This document shows, piece by piece, positions 24,302 to 31,728 of a DNA stretch of 39,240 bases. Position 1 is the first letter of the stretch. Each line of letters starts with the position of its first letter. The DNA is from Bacteroidales bacterium UBA1195 (lineage in GTDB: Bacteria; Bacteroidota; Bacteroidia; Bacteroidales; WCHB1-69). The position numbers were made by a program, and so were the translations under genes. The stretch lies in assembly GCA_002309855.1 (NCBI GenBank), contig DBYD01000004.1, positions 1 through 39,240 of the forward strand, in the 5' to 3' direction. The notes below the pieces were generated by a model. That model had not been told where the DNA came from and did not search any database. It worked only from the letters and a program-made list of their open reading frames with translations.

Positions 24302-25495
24302 TCACATATCCGCGGCACAAGCTTTTTTCAGTTGGTTACGTAGGGTGTCCAGCAGGGAGATTGGGGTGGTGGCGAAGGAGAAGTTTGCAGGGAGTGGCGG
24401 CATTTCATCTGCAAACGGCGGCATGGCCAGTGTTTTGCGCAGGTTCTCCTCGTCGCTGGCGGGATGGCTGGCGGCATAGTGCCGCAGGAACTGGAAAATC
24501 CTAAGCCCGTCCGCCTTCTGGTGGAAGGCCTTGGTGAAGGCCGGCAGGCCGGGATAGTTTTTGCGTAGCTTGTCCCAGACGGCGGTACCGTCGCCGTTTG
24601 CCGCCATGAAGTCGGTCAGCGGGGTGCCGCACTCCCTTTTTTGGAACAGGGGAATTCGCCGGTAACTCTCCGCGATTTCGTCGAACGCCTCCGGCGGAAA
24701 AATTGGGTAGTTGCCATCTCCGGACTGCAGCAGCCTGATGGCAGGCCCTGTTCCGAAAGGCACCCTTTCGGAGAGGCGCGGGGAGGGGTATACCGTGCAT
24801 TCGTGATGAATGGAGATTTTCCCGCATTTCGCTATACGCTGCAGAAGGTAGAAATCCTCTCCGGCCTGCCGCCTGTCAAAGCCGCCCGATTTCCGGTATG
24901 CCCCCACACGGCAGCAGATGGCCGACCCAAGAGCGGTGAAGGCGTAGGGGGAGCCGATCCGAAGCAGGTGGAACAGGTAGCAGCGCATGTATATCTCATA
25001 GCGAAGCATCGCGCGGTCCTGCATGTCGTTGCCGCTGAGCCGGTGGTAATACTGCGGCAGAACGGCATCGGCACCCGTCTTTTCCATCTGTTCAGCCATT
25101 CCTGACACATAACCGCTCCCGAACAGTGTGTCCGCGTCCATGTTTATAAGTATGTCGCTGTCTGAAGCGGACGGCAGCAGCGCGTTGATGCAGCATTGCC
25201 GGGCGGCTCCGACACCGCCTTCGCAGTATCGCCAAGCCGTTTCCGGTGTGAATCGGTCAATCGGATGCAGCTCAAGCTGCCACGGATTCTGTTCCAGCAT
25301 CCGCCACAGGGCGCGGTTGCCGGCAATCCTTTCATGAGGCGGCTCCTGATTATAATCGCTTTGAGGCTGGTTTACGCAGACATAAACCTTTATTATACCC
25401 GCATAGTCCTGCCGGGCGATGCACTCCAGCGTCTGCGGCAGGTGTTCCAGCTCATCCATGGCCGGAATGGCGAAGTATATGGTCGGCAGGGGCAT
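24302..25495 (-). CDS. Glycosyltransferase family 2 protein
   Basis: Predicted GT-A glycosyltransferase of 397 residues. The start at 25495 gives MPLPTIYFAIPAMDELEHLP, the usual beta-strand opening; upstream codons run through the preceding protease gene. The donor-binding DxD is in LINMDADTLFGSGYV (about 122-136), and FDRRQAGEDFYLLQRIAKCG contains the ED motif of the catalytic base region. No strong transmembrane segment is visible, so it is probably cytosolic. It begins 1 base after the stop of a T9SS-sorted protease, so translation is probably coupled. Its last codons (TLRNQLKKACAADM) overlap the right copy of the direct repeat that flanks the Panacea module. Sugar and acceptor are unknown. 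Confidence 0.85.
   Translation of the reverse strand: MPLPTIYFAIPAMDELEHLPQTLECIARQDYAGIIKVYVCVNQPQSDYNQEPPHERIAGNRALWRMLEQNPWQLELHPIDRFTPETAWRYCEGGVGAARQCCINALLPSASDSDILINMDADTLFGSGYVSGMAEQMEKTGADAVLPQYYHRLSGNDMQDRAMLRYEIYMRCYLFHLLRIGSPYAFTALGSAICCRVGAYRKSGGFDRRQAGEDFYLLQRIAKCGKISIHHECTVYPSPRLSERVPFGTGPAIRLLQSGDGNYPIFPPEAFDEIAESYRRIPLFQKRECGTPLTDFMAANGDGTAVWDKLRKNYPGLPAFTKAFHQKADGLRIFQFLRHYAASHPASDEENLRKTLAMPPFADEMPPLPANFSFATTPISLLDTLRNQLKKACAADM
24321..24347. repeat. Right copy of the 27-base direct repeat (in GT2 3' end)
   Basis: Same orientation and 26/27 identity with 23028-23054. It covers codons near the C-terminus of the GT2 gene (TLRNQLKKA on the minus strand) and ends 19 bases from the stop codon. 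The 3' end of a gene is a common site for integration of small elements, which is why this pair is listed as possible attachment-site copies. Confidence 0.85.
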
Positions 25496-25496
25496 C

Positions 25497-27101
25497 TTAG
25501 GGGTGTATGACGGTGAATTTGACGAAATGGCATTGCCGCTCACCTGCAACCCGCAGCAGATATATCCCTTCGGCCATATTCTGAAGCGGAATCCGGTTCT
25601 CGCCCTGCTGCAAGCTGACGCTCCGTATCCTTTGCCCGCTTGCGCTGAAAATCTCCGCCGTGCGGATGTCATCGGTCAGCAGCCGGACGGATAGCTCCTC
25701 CGATGCCGGGTTAGGGTATATCCTGACAGCAGGCTCCGATTCCGTAACGGCAGGTTGTGCGCTGCTGCGCAGATAGGAGCCGTCCATGTACAACGCGCCT
25801 GAGCGGAGCGGATCCAGCCATGGGCGCAGCTGCTGTGCGCTGTCCTGTTCGTTGTTTGCGAACCAGTGGTAGGAGAGTTTCCCGTACCAGCTCAGCTTCC
25901 GGTCAGTTGAAGCCTGACAGTCCACATCGTTGATGGCGGTCAGTGTGCCGATAAGCCGCTTGTTCTGGCTTTCGAACAGTCCCGAACCGGATGATCCCTG
26001 GAAAGCCATCCCTTGGGTCCAGAAAAAACGCCAGAAGGCCTTGCGGTTGAACCCTACACCTGCACAGTTGTCAGTCACAGGCTCCTGGCTGCTGAGGCTG
26101 ATCTTCTTGTAGTCGCCCTTTGGATGGTGTATGCCTGCCATCCCTTTCTTGGGCGGCGAGTTGCGACGGTCCCATCCGCAATAGTATGCGTTGTAGCTTT
26201 CCGGAATCTTCCGGTTAAGTTGCAGCAGCAGAAAGTCGGAATTCTCCCCTTTGGCGACAAGCTGGCAGCCGGTCATCACCTGCAGACCGAGGTCATGCAG
26301 GGTAGGGCCGTCGTTGTTGGAGGCGCAGCTGTTGGATGCTATGTTGAAGTAGAATTTCCAGCTGCCGTAGTGCGGGGCGGAAATGTTTTCCATGCAGTGG
26401 GCGGCGGTCAGGATGTAGGGCGTCCCGTCCTGGGCGGTGTTGTTTATCAGGTTGCCGCTGCAGAGGTATCCGTCCATATATATTAGAACGACGGACTGCA
26501 CGATGTCGTGGTATGGGGCGGCCTCCTCGCAGGCGGTGTTGATGAGGCATGATGGCGTCTCCCCGCTGTTGAAAAAGGCCTTTTGTCCTGCAATCACACA
26601 GCGCAGGCTTATCTGGAGCGAGTCGGCTTTGGAACTGGGGATGCTGCAAATGAACAGTATGTGGTCACCGGGCAGAAGGTCGGTGCTGAAATCTGTGTTG
26701 TCCGGAATCTCCTCCCTCCGGTACGGTCCCCTTGAATCACCGGTGACAGGGTTATAAATGTAGGCGTCTCCTCCTTCCGGCAGAAGAAAACGGTCGAAGG
26801 AGATGTCCATGAAACGTGCTCCCGGCGCCTGGAAACCTATACGGTAGATTGTGCTTCCATCACCGGTCTCCATTTTTTCCGCATCTTTTGAAAGATTAAT
26901 CTCCATGGCATATCGGTCGCCAACCGAATATCTGAAACCGTCATCCTCATTTTGTAGTTTGACTAAATTGTTAAGGTTCAGAAAGAAAGCCTCCTTGTCA
27001 AAGGCGGCGTCCATTCTGGCGGCCTGCCGGTTCTGCGCTTGTGTGTACACCTGCATTGAAAGGAATATGGCGGCCGATAAAAAAAATATTCGAAGTTTCA
27101 T
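25497..27101 (-). CDS. T9SS-sorted trypsin-like serine protease
   Basis: Secreted protease of 534 residues. The signal peptide is MKLRIFFLSAAIFLSMQVYTQAQ. A propeptide or beta-sandwich region spans about 25-190 (TIYRIGFQAPGARFMDISFD). The chymotrypsin-fold domain follows, with the triad visible: His235 in LTAAHCM, Asp289 in ENSDFLLLQL and Ser371 in FQGSSGSGLF. The ordering and cysteine pattern resemble lysyl endopeptidase-type enzymes of Bacteroidota. The last about 80 residues are a type A T9SS sorting domain (VRIYPNPASEELSVRL, then AEGIYLLRVAGERQ). It is expected to be exported across the outer membrane and attached to the surface or released. The GT2 gene follows after 1 base. Confidence 0.93.
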   Translation of the reverse strand: MKLRIFFLSAAIFLSMQVYTQAQNRQAARMDAAFDKEAFFLNLNNLVKLQNEDDGFRYSVGDRYAMEINLSKDAEKMETGDGSTIYRIGFQAPGARFMDISFDRFLLPEGGDAYIYNPVTGDSRGPYRREEIPDNTDFSTDLLPGDHILFICSIPSSKADSLQISLRCVIAGQKAFFNSGETPSCLINTACEEAAPYHDIVQSVVLIYMDGYLCSGNLINNTAQDGTPYILTAAHCMENISAPHYGSWKFYFNIASNSCASNNDGPTLHDLGLQVMTGCQLVAKGENSDFLLLQLNRKIPESYNAYYCGWDRRNSPPKKGMAGIHHPKGDYKKISLSSQEPVTDNCAGVGFNRKAFWRFFWTQGMAFQGSSGSGLFESQNKRLIGTLTAINDVDCQASTDRKLSWYGKLSYHWFANNEQDSAQQLRPWLDPLRSGALYMDGSYLRSSAQPAVTESEPAVRIYPNPASEELSVRLLTDDIRTAEIFSASGQRIRSVSLQQGENRIPLQNMAEGIYLLRVAGERQCHFVKFTVIHP

Positions 27102-27147
27102 ATGACAATTGCAATAATTGGCTTTCTTTTCCGTTAAAGATAAATTG

Positions 27148-27155
27148 CAAAAGTA
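27148..27155 (-). promoter_or_regulatory. -7 box for the T9SS protease/GT2 pair
   Basis: The minus strand reads TACTTTTG, a perfect TAnnTTTG match, 47 bases upstream of the protease start. On the plus strand, the TTG at 27118-27120 and the weaker TAAATTGC at 27141-27148 (20-base spacer) could serve the rhomboid gene. Confidence 0.45.
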
Positions 27156-27180
27156 ATAAAAATAGCGATATCAAGAGCAC

Positions 27181-28074
27181 ATGAGCGACACCTATTCACC
27201 CGGCCGGTTTTCCTTTTTGCCGAATGTGACAAAGAATCTGTTGATTATAAACACCTTGTGCTATTTTGCCATGGTGGTTGTAAAGCAGGCCTTCGGTTTT
27301 GACATGAACGATCTGTTTGGACTGCACTATTACCAGTCTTCGCATTTCCATCCATTCCAGTTCATCACCTACATGTTCATGCACGGGAGTTTCGAGCATC
27401 TGTTCTTCAACATGTTTGCCTTGTGGATGTTCGGTTCCGTGATAGAGAACTATTGGGGCGGCCGCAAATATCTGCTCTATTATCTGATGACCGGCATCGG
27501 GGCCGCCATGACCCATTATCTGGTGCTCAACCATCAGCTCCAGGCGATTATCCCGACGATTGACGAGGACAAATTGGATTATTTTCTGAGCCTGCCCAAC
27601 ATTGTCGGGGCGTCCGGTTCCATATACGGCCTGCTGCTGGCATTCGGAATGCTTTTCCCAAACGACCGCATCTACCTCTATTTCCTTTTCCCCATCAAGG
27701 CCAAGTGGTTTGTGCTGATATTCGGTCTTCTCGAACTTTTTTCGGGCATAACCGGTACGGCGGACGGAGTCGCCCATTTCGCACATCTGGGCGGTATGGT
27801 CTTCGGAATCATTCTGATTCTGCTCTGGCGACGGCGCGAACGGATGCAGGCGTATGATTATGAACCACGGCAACGTCGGCGTTGGCGGCAGGATGATTTT
27901 GACGAATCCTATGAAAGGCCGCGCTCCGATGAGGATTTCAATGCCGAAAAGGCGGAGAACAGGCGGCGCATCGATGAGATCCTTGACAAGATTTCGCGCA
28001 ACGGGTATGATGCCCTGACAAAGGAGGAGAAGGAGTTCCTTTTCAAGAGCAGCAATAAGGAGAAAAGATGGTAG
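27181..28074 (+). CDS. Rhomboid family intramembrane serine protease
   Basis: An inner-membrane protease of 297 residues that cleaves transmembrane segments of other proteins. Six hydrophobic segments fill about residues 15-220. The catalytic Ser145 is in GASGSIYG and the catalytic His202 in HFAHLGGMVFG, both in the expected helices. The HGSFEHLFFNMFALWMFG segment is the conserved loop and second helix. A hydrophilic C-terminal tail of about 75 residues, rich in Arg and Glu, is typical of Bacteroidota rhomboids. The native substrate is unknown. The next gene overlaps its last 7 bases. Confidence 0.95.
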   Translation: MSDTYSPGRFSFLPNVTKNLLIINTLCYFAMVVVKQAFGFDMNDLFGLHYYQSSHFHPFQFITYMFMHGSFEHLFFNMFALWMFGSVIENYWGGRKYLLYYLMTGIGAAMTHYLVLNHQLQAIIPTIDEDKLDYFLSLPNIVGASGSIYGLLLAFGMLFPNDRIYLYFLFPIKAKWFVLIFGLLELFSGITGTADGVAHFAHLGGMVFGIILILLWRRRERMQAYDYEPRQRRRWRQDDFDESYERPRSDEDFNAEKAENRRRIDEILDKISRNGYDALTKEEKEFLFKSSNKEKRW

Positions 28075-29231
28075 TCATGCGAAGCAAATCCCATTTCTCA
28101 CTCCTGAATATTTTGATGCTGGTGCTTAACATACCGATTGCGCTGTTGTTGGCCGCCTCCTACCTTGCGGATGTGGTCTATCCTGGTAAAATGCCTGTTT
28201 TTTCCTTTGCCGGCCTGGTTTACCCGTGGCTGTTGATGTTGAATCTTATATTCGTAATATATTGGCTGGTGCAGCGGCACAGGCTTTTCCTGCTCTCCCT
28301 GGTGATGATACTGGCTGGTTTTTCCAGCCTGATGCGCTATTACCAATATGGCGGGCGGATGGATTCTGTGCCGGATGACCCTTCCTTGTTTCGGCTGATG
28401 TCCTACAATGTACAGCTGTTCGGACGCTATCATCTGGATTCGGCAGGAGACAGGAGCCTGCATACCGAATATCGTGACACCATTATGCAAACCATTGCCC
28501 GCGTGCATCCTGACCTGCTCTGCCTGCAGGAATTCAGCCATCAGGCAAAGAATTTCCCCACCATCCCGATGATGCGGGAAAAACTGCCATGGATGAGATA
28601 CTGCTATCCGGTCTGGCGAACTAAAAATCCGGACCATTATAACGGTAATGCCATTTATTCGCGCTATCCGATTGTAAATGGCGGGGCGGTAGGTTTCTCA
28701 ACAATGCTGGACAACCGCAGCGCGATGTTCGCAGACATAAAGGTGGGGGATGATACTGTCCGAATCTATAACATCCATCTACAGTCCGTGCAGTTCCAGA
28801 AGGAGGATTATGACTTTGCACGTCAGGTCACCACGGCTGGAAATTCTGAAAAATCGGAGGAATTTTCCTCAGGTTCCAAAAGGATGTTCGGCAAATTGCG
28901 TTCCGCTTTCCAGATACGCTGTGTGCAGGTGGACAGCATTGTCTGTCATATTGACCAGTCTCCTTATCCTGTGTTGGTATGCGGCGACTTCAACGACACT
29001 CCCTGGTCTTATACCTACCATCAGTTCCGGAAGCGGCTCAAGGATTCTCAGGTGCATAGTGGATATGGGCGTGGCAACACTTTTGTGCTGAACCGGCTGT
29101 TACGTTTCCGGATTGATTTTCTTTTTTATCCCTCTTCTTGGGAAAATTACGGGCATACCGTGTTGCGGGTGCCTGCGTCAGACCATTATCCGGTCTATTG
29201 CCACCTCAAGCCTTCTCTTCAAACGGATTAG
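28068..29231 (+). CDS. Endonuclease/exonuclease/phosphatase family membrane protein
   Basis: A protein of 387 residues with three N-terminal hydrophobic segments (about 12-33, 44-64 and 72-90), followed by an endonuclease/exonuclease/phosphatase (EEP) fold. Signature segments are present: LMSYNVQLFGRYH (Asn for metal binding), DLLCLQEFS (catalytic Glu), NIHLQSVQ, VLVCGDFNDTPWS and the final ASDHYPVYCHL with Asp and His. EEP proteins hydrolyse phosphodiesters in nucleic acids or lipids, and this membrane form is common in Bacteroidota but its substrate is unclear. The ATG at 28068 lies 5 bases after AGGAG, favouring it over one at 28077. It shares 7 bases with the rhomboid end and 26 with the converging GT2 gene. 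Confidence 0.9.
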   Translation: MVVMRSKSHFSLLNILMLVLNIPIALLLAASYLADVVYPGKMPVFSFAGLVYPWLLMLNLIFVIYWLVQRHRLFLLSLVMILAGFSSLMRYYQYGGRMDSVPDDPSLFRLMSYNVQLFGRYHLDSAGDRSLHTEYRDTIMQTIARVHPDLLCLQEFSHQAKNFPTIPMMREKLPWMRYCYPVWRTKNPDHYNGNAIYSRYPIVNGGAVGFSTMLDNRSAMFADIKVGDDTVRIYNIHLQSVQFQKEDYDFARQVTTAGNSEKSEEFSSGSKRMFGKLRSAFQIRCVQVDSIVCHIDQSPYPVLVCGDFNDTPWSYTYHQFRKRLKDSQVHSGYGRGNTFVLNRLLRFRIDFLFYPSSWENYGHTVLRVPASDHYPVYCHLKPSLQTD

Positions 29232-30177
29232 CTGCTGTAATGTCGTATTGGACGGAGGCCAGCAGCATCTGGAAGCCCAACACCACGCTGAGCACTGCAA
29301 TCATGATTGTGCCGGTGGGGGCGGGGGTTTGCATTCCTGCGTAATGTATCCATTTGCAGAGTCCGAAAATAACGCCGAACAAAAAGAGCGGCCAGCCGAA
29401 AAGGATGTACATTGAGTTGATGTTGAAGTCACAGACAAAATATCGCAGGATAATTCTGCGTGTAAAGGCTTTGGCCAGTTTGCCCGGAAATGAGAAGAGT
29501 GTCTGCCATACTGACAGGTTTGATTTCTCCGTCCCGTATATGGCCGGCATCGGCATGTCCTTGATTCGTGCGCCTGTGTAATAAAGTTCTATGATCATCG
29601 AACTCTCAAAAAAGAAGCGTGGGGAGAGCCTTTCCAGCGGCAGTTTTTCAAGTGTTTCGCGCCGTATTGCAAAAAAACCGTTTGTAGGGTCGCTTATGTT
29701 CCAGTATCCCGATGCCATCTTGACCAGAAAGCCCATCCCCATGTTGCCTATACGGCGGATAACCGGCATTTTGCGGATGCGTAGCCGGTCGTGGAAGCGG
29801 TTCCCCTTGACGAAATCACAGGAGGAGGAACACAACTTGCGTACCATCGGTTCAATGAACGCGCTGTCCATCTGGCCGTCACCGTCCAGTTTCAGAATGA
29901 TATCCGCTTCCAATTGGATGGCGGAACGGAATCCGCTCACCATGGCACCTCCCACACCGAGGTTTTTGGAGTGATGGATAGGGCGAATGCGCGAATCTGC
30001 GATGGCGGCATCATCCAGCAGTTTTCCGGTCTCATCTGGGGAACAGTCATTCACCGGGATGATGTGGTCAATCCATGTTGGAATCGAGGCAAGGACATTA
30101 TTTATCTGACCCGCCACACGGTAGCAGGGAATCACCACCGCAATGGTTTTTTCCTGTCCCTCGAAAGTGTAGGGCAT
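29206..30177 (-). CDS. Family 2 glycosyltransferase with C-terminal membrane helices
   Basis: A protein of 323 residues resembling polyprenol-phosphate (dolichol-phosphate mannose synthase-like) sugar transferases. The GT-A core shows IAVVIPCYRVAGQINNVL at the start, VNDCSPDETGKLL, and the DxD in LKLDGDGQMDSAFI. DPTNGFFAIRRETLEKL and the RFFFESSMIIELYYTG acceptor segment follow. Two hydrophobic helices near 250-275 and 285-305 anchor it in the inner membrane. Enzymes of this type transfer sugar to undecaprenyl phosphate for use outside the membrane. It starts 1 base after the stop of a T9SS-sorted protein gene. Donor sugar is unknown. Confidence 0.92.
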   Translation of the reverse strand: MPYTFEGQEKTIAVVIPCYRVAGQINNVLASIPTWIDHIIPVNDCSPDETGKLLDDAAIADSRIRPIHHSKNLGVGGAMVSGFRSAIQLEADIILKLDGDGQMDSAFIEPMVRKLCSSSCDFVKGNRFHDRLRIRKMPVIRRIGNMGMGFLVKMASGYWNISDPTNGFFAIRRETLEKLPLERLSPRFFFESSMIIELYYTGARIKDMPMPAIYGTEKSNLSVWQTLFSFPGKLAKAFTRRIILRYFVCDFNINSMYILFGWPLFLFGVIFGLCKWIHYAGMQTPAPTGTIMIAVLSVVLGFQMLLASVQYDITAANPFEEKA

Positions 30178-30178
30178 A

Positions 30179-30928
30179 TTAGTGGGCTACAATCATTTTC
30201 TGGGTGCCGTAGTTACGGTCGCCTTCCCATACGGAATAGAAATAGATGCCGCTGTTCCACTCGCTCACATCAAGTTTGACCGTGGCGTTTTCGGATGCAA
30301 GTTCCATTTCATAAACCACTGTGCCCAGCAGGTTGCAGACCCGCAGCACCGGGTTATGCATCGGCTCGAAGCTTTGGATACGGATTGTTGCGGCAGTATT
30401 GCACGGATTTGGGAAAACGCTCATTTTTAACGTTTTGTTTTCGTGGCTTGCAATTGACACATGGCTGTCATCGTATTTGATAACGATGCATGACGTGTCG
30501 TCGTTGTTGTCCGAATTGAAGAAGGTGTAGCGGACGTAGGTCGTGCCTGCTTTCCCGTTCGGATCGTAATCCATTATGCAAAGCTCATCTGTGAAGCTGT
30601 TGGCCGGAATGGTTATGGTGCTTTCACCGGTCAGCACCGCCTCCTGATTGTCCTCGTAGCAGTTGCCGAAGCAGAAGGAATAGGCGGCACCGGGAATGCG
30701 GTTCAGCACGCGCTGGCGAAGCCGTGTGTTTACATCCGTTGTGTTGATGTTTTTCACCGTTACCAGCACATTCTCCTGTTTCTGGTTCAGGGAGGAGAGC
30801 AGTATGCTGATGGTATCCCCGTTCCTATACACTTTATTGTTATTCTTGAAATCATGTATTTCAAGGCTTTGCGCATAAAGACCTCCAATCAGTAGGGGAA
30901 ATGCTGCTAATAGCAAATACTTTTTCAT
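30179..30928 (-). CDS. T9SS-sorted secreted protein, unknown function
   Basis: A protein of 249 residues with a signal peptide (MKKYLLLAAFPLLIGGLYAQ). Residues about 22-160 form a beta-rich region of the kind seen in short Bacteroidota secreted proteins; I recognise no enzyme motif. The last about 80 residues are a type A T9SS sorting domain (LKMSVFPNPCNTAATIRIQS, VLRVCNLLGTVVYEMEL, GIYFYSVWEGDRNYGTQKMI). It would be exported and surface anchored. A membrane-anchored glycosyltransferase gene follows after 1 base. Confidence 0.85.
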   Translation of the reverse strand: MKKYLLLAAFPLLIGGLYAQSLEIHDFKNNNKVYRNGDTISILLSSLNQKQENVLVTVKNINTTDVNTRLRQRVLNRIPGAAYSFCFGNCYEDNQEAVLTGESTITIPANSFTDELCIMDYDPNGKAGTTYVRYTFFNSDNNDDTSCIVIKYDDSHVSIASHENKTLKMSVFPNPCNTAATIRIQSFEPMHNPVLRVCNLLGTVVYEMELASENATVKLDVSEWNSGIYFYSVWEGDRNYGTQKMIVAH

Positions 30929-30969
30929 GGCGTAAGAATTTATTGTGTCAATAACTGGGTTTATTAATA

Positions 30970-31000
30970 CAAAAACTGCACCAAATTACTTCAGTGCAGT
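30970..31000 (-). terminator. Intrinsic terminator of the rplU-rpmA operon
   Basis: On the minus strand, ACTGCAC (31000-30994) pairs perfectly with GTGCAGT (30981-30975) around a 12-base loop and is followed by TTTTTG. It lies 24 bases after the rpmA stop codon, the expected orientation and place for a rho-independent terminator. Confidence 0.7.
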
Positions 31001-31023
31001 CCGTACTATGAAAAAAAAATGTT

Positions 31024-31296
31024 TTAGTTTTGTGCTTCGGTCTCTAACGGAAGGATGGAAACATAAGATTTTCCCTTGGCCTTTTTCTTGAAAGCCACCG
31101 TTCCGTCAATCAGTGCAAAAAGGGTATGATCCTTGCCCAGACCCACGTTCTCACCCGGATTGTGCATTGTGCCGCGCTGGCGGACGATGATGTTTCCGGC
31201 TTTTGCGAATTGTCCACCGTAAATCTTAATGCCCAATCGTTTGCTTTCGGATTCACGGCCGTTTTGCGTACTACCTACACCTTTTTTATGTGCCAT
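31024..31296 (-). CDS. rpmA: 50S ribosomal protein L27
   Basis: Large-subunit ribosomal protein of 90 residues next to the peptidyl-transferase centre. The N-terminus MAHKKGVGSTQNGRESESKR and the GNIIVRQRGTMHNPGENVGLGKDHTLFA core are unmistakable. The mature N-terminus follows directly after the start Met, so no processed leader of the Firmicutes type is present. It lies 35 bases after rplU in the usual order. Confidence 0.98.
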   Translation of the reverse strand: MAHKKGVGSTQNGRESESKRLGIKIYGGQFAKAGNIIVRQRGTMHNPGENVGLGKDHTLFALIDGTVAFKKKAKGKSYVSILPLETEAQN

Positions 31297-31331
31297 ATCT
31301 TTTTATTTTTAAAGGTTGTTACTTTAATGAA

Positions 31332-31643
31332 TTAGGCATTGATGTTTTCAATCCGGATTTGGCTCAGGTACTGGCGGTGCCCGTTTTTCTTCTGATAGCC
31401 TTTCCTACGGATTTTCTTGAAAACAATCACTTTCTCGCCTTTTAAATGACTGAGAACGGTAGCGGAGACCTTCGCACCTTCAACGGTGGGGGTGCCCACT
31501 TTAACAGAACCGTCGTTGTCAACCAATAATACACGGTCAAATTCCATTTTTGACCCCTCTTCAGCATTCAGGCGGTTTACGAAAATCTTCTGGTTTTCCT
31601 CAACCTTAAATTGGTGCCCTGCTATTTCTACAATTGCGTACAT
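31332..31643 (-). CDS. rplU: 50S ribosomal protein L21
   Basis: Large-subunit ribosomal protein of 103 residues that binds 23S rRNA. MYAIVEIAGHQFKVEENQKIFV and the C-terminal VFKKIRRKGYQKKNGHRQYL are characteristic of the family. It is the first gene of the rplU-rpmA operon. Confidence 0.98.
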   Translation of the reverse strand: MYAIVEIAGHQFKVEENQKIFVNRLNAEEGSKMEFDRVLLVDNDGSVKVGTPTVEGAKVSATVLSHLKGEKVIVFKKIRRKGYQKKNGHRQYLSQIRIENINA

Positions 31644-31683
31644 GTTGATAATGAATGTGTTTATGTTTTTAAATTTCGAGATG

Positions 31684-31691
31684 CAAAGGTA
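31684..31691 (-). promoter_or_regulatory. -7 box for rplU-rpmA
   Basis: The minus strand reads TACCTTTG, a perfect TAnnTTTG match, 41 bases upstream of the rplU start. No -33 TTG is seen at the standard spacing. Confidence 0.5.
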
Positions 31692-31728
31692 CTGCTTTTT
31701 TCAATACAATTTGCACTTTTTCAGAAAA

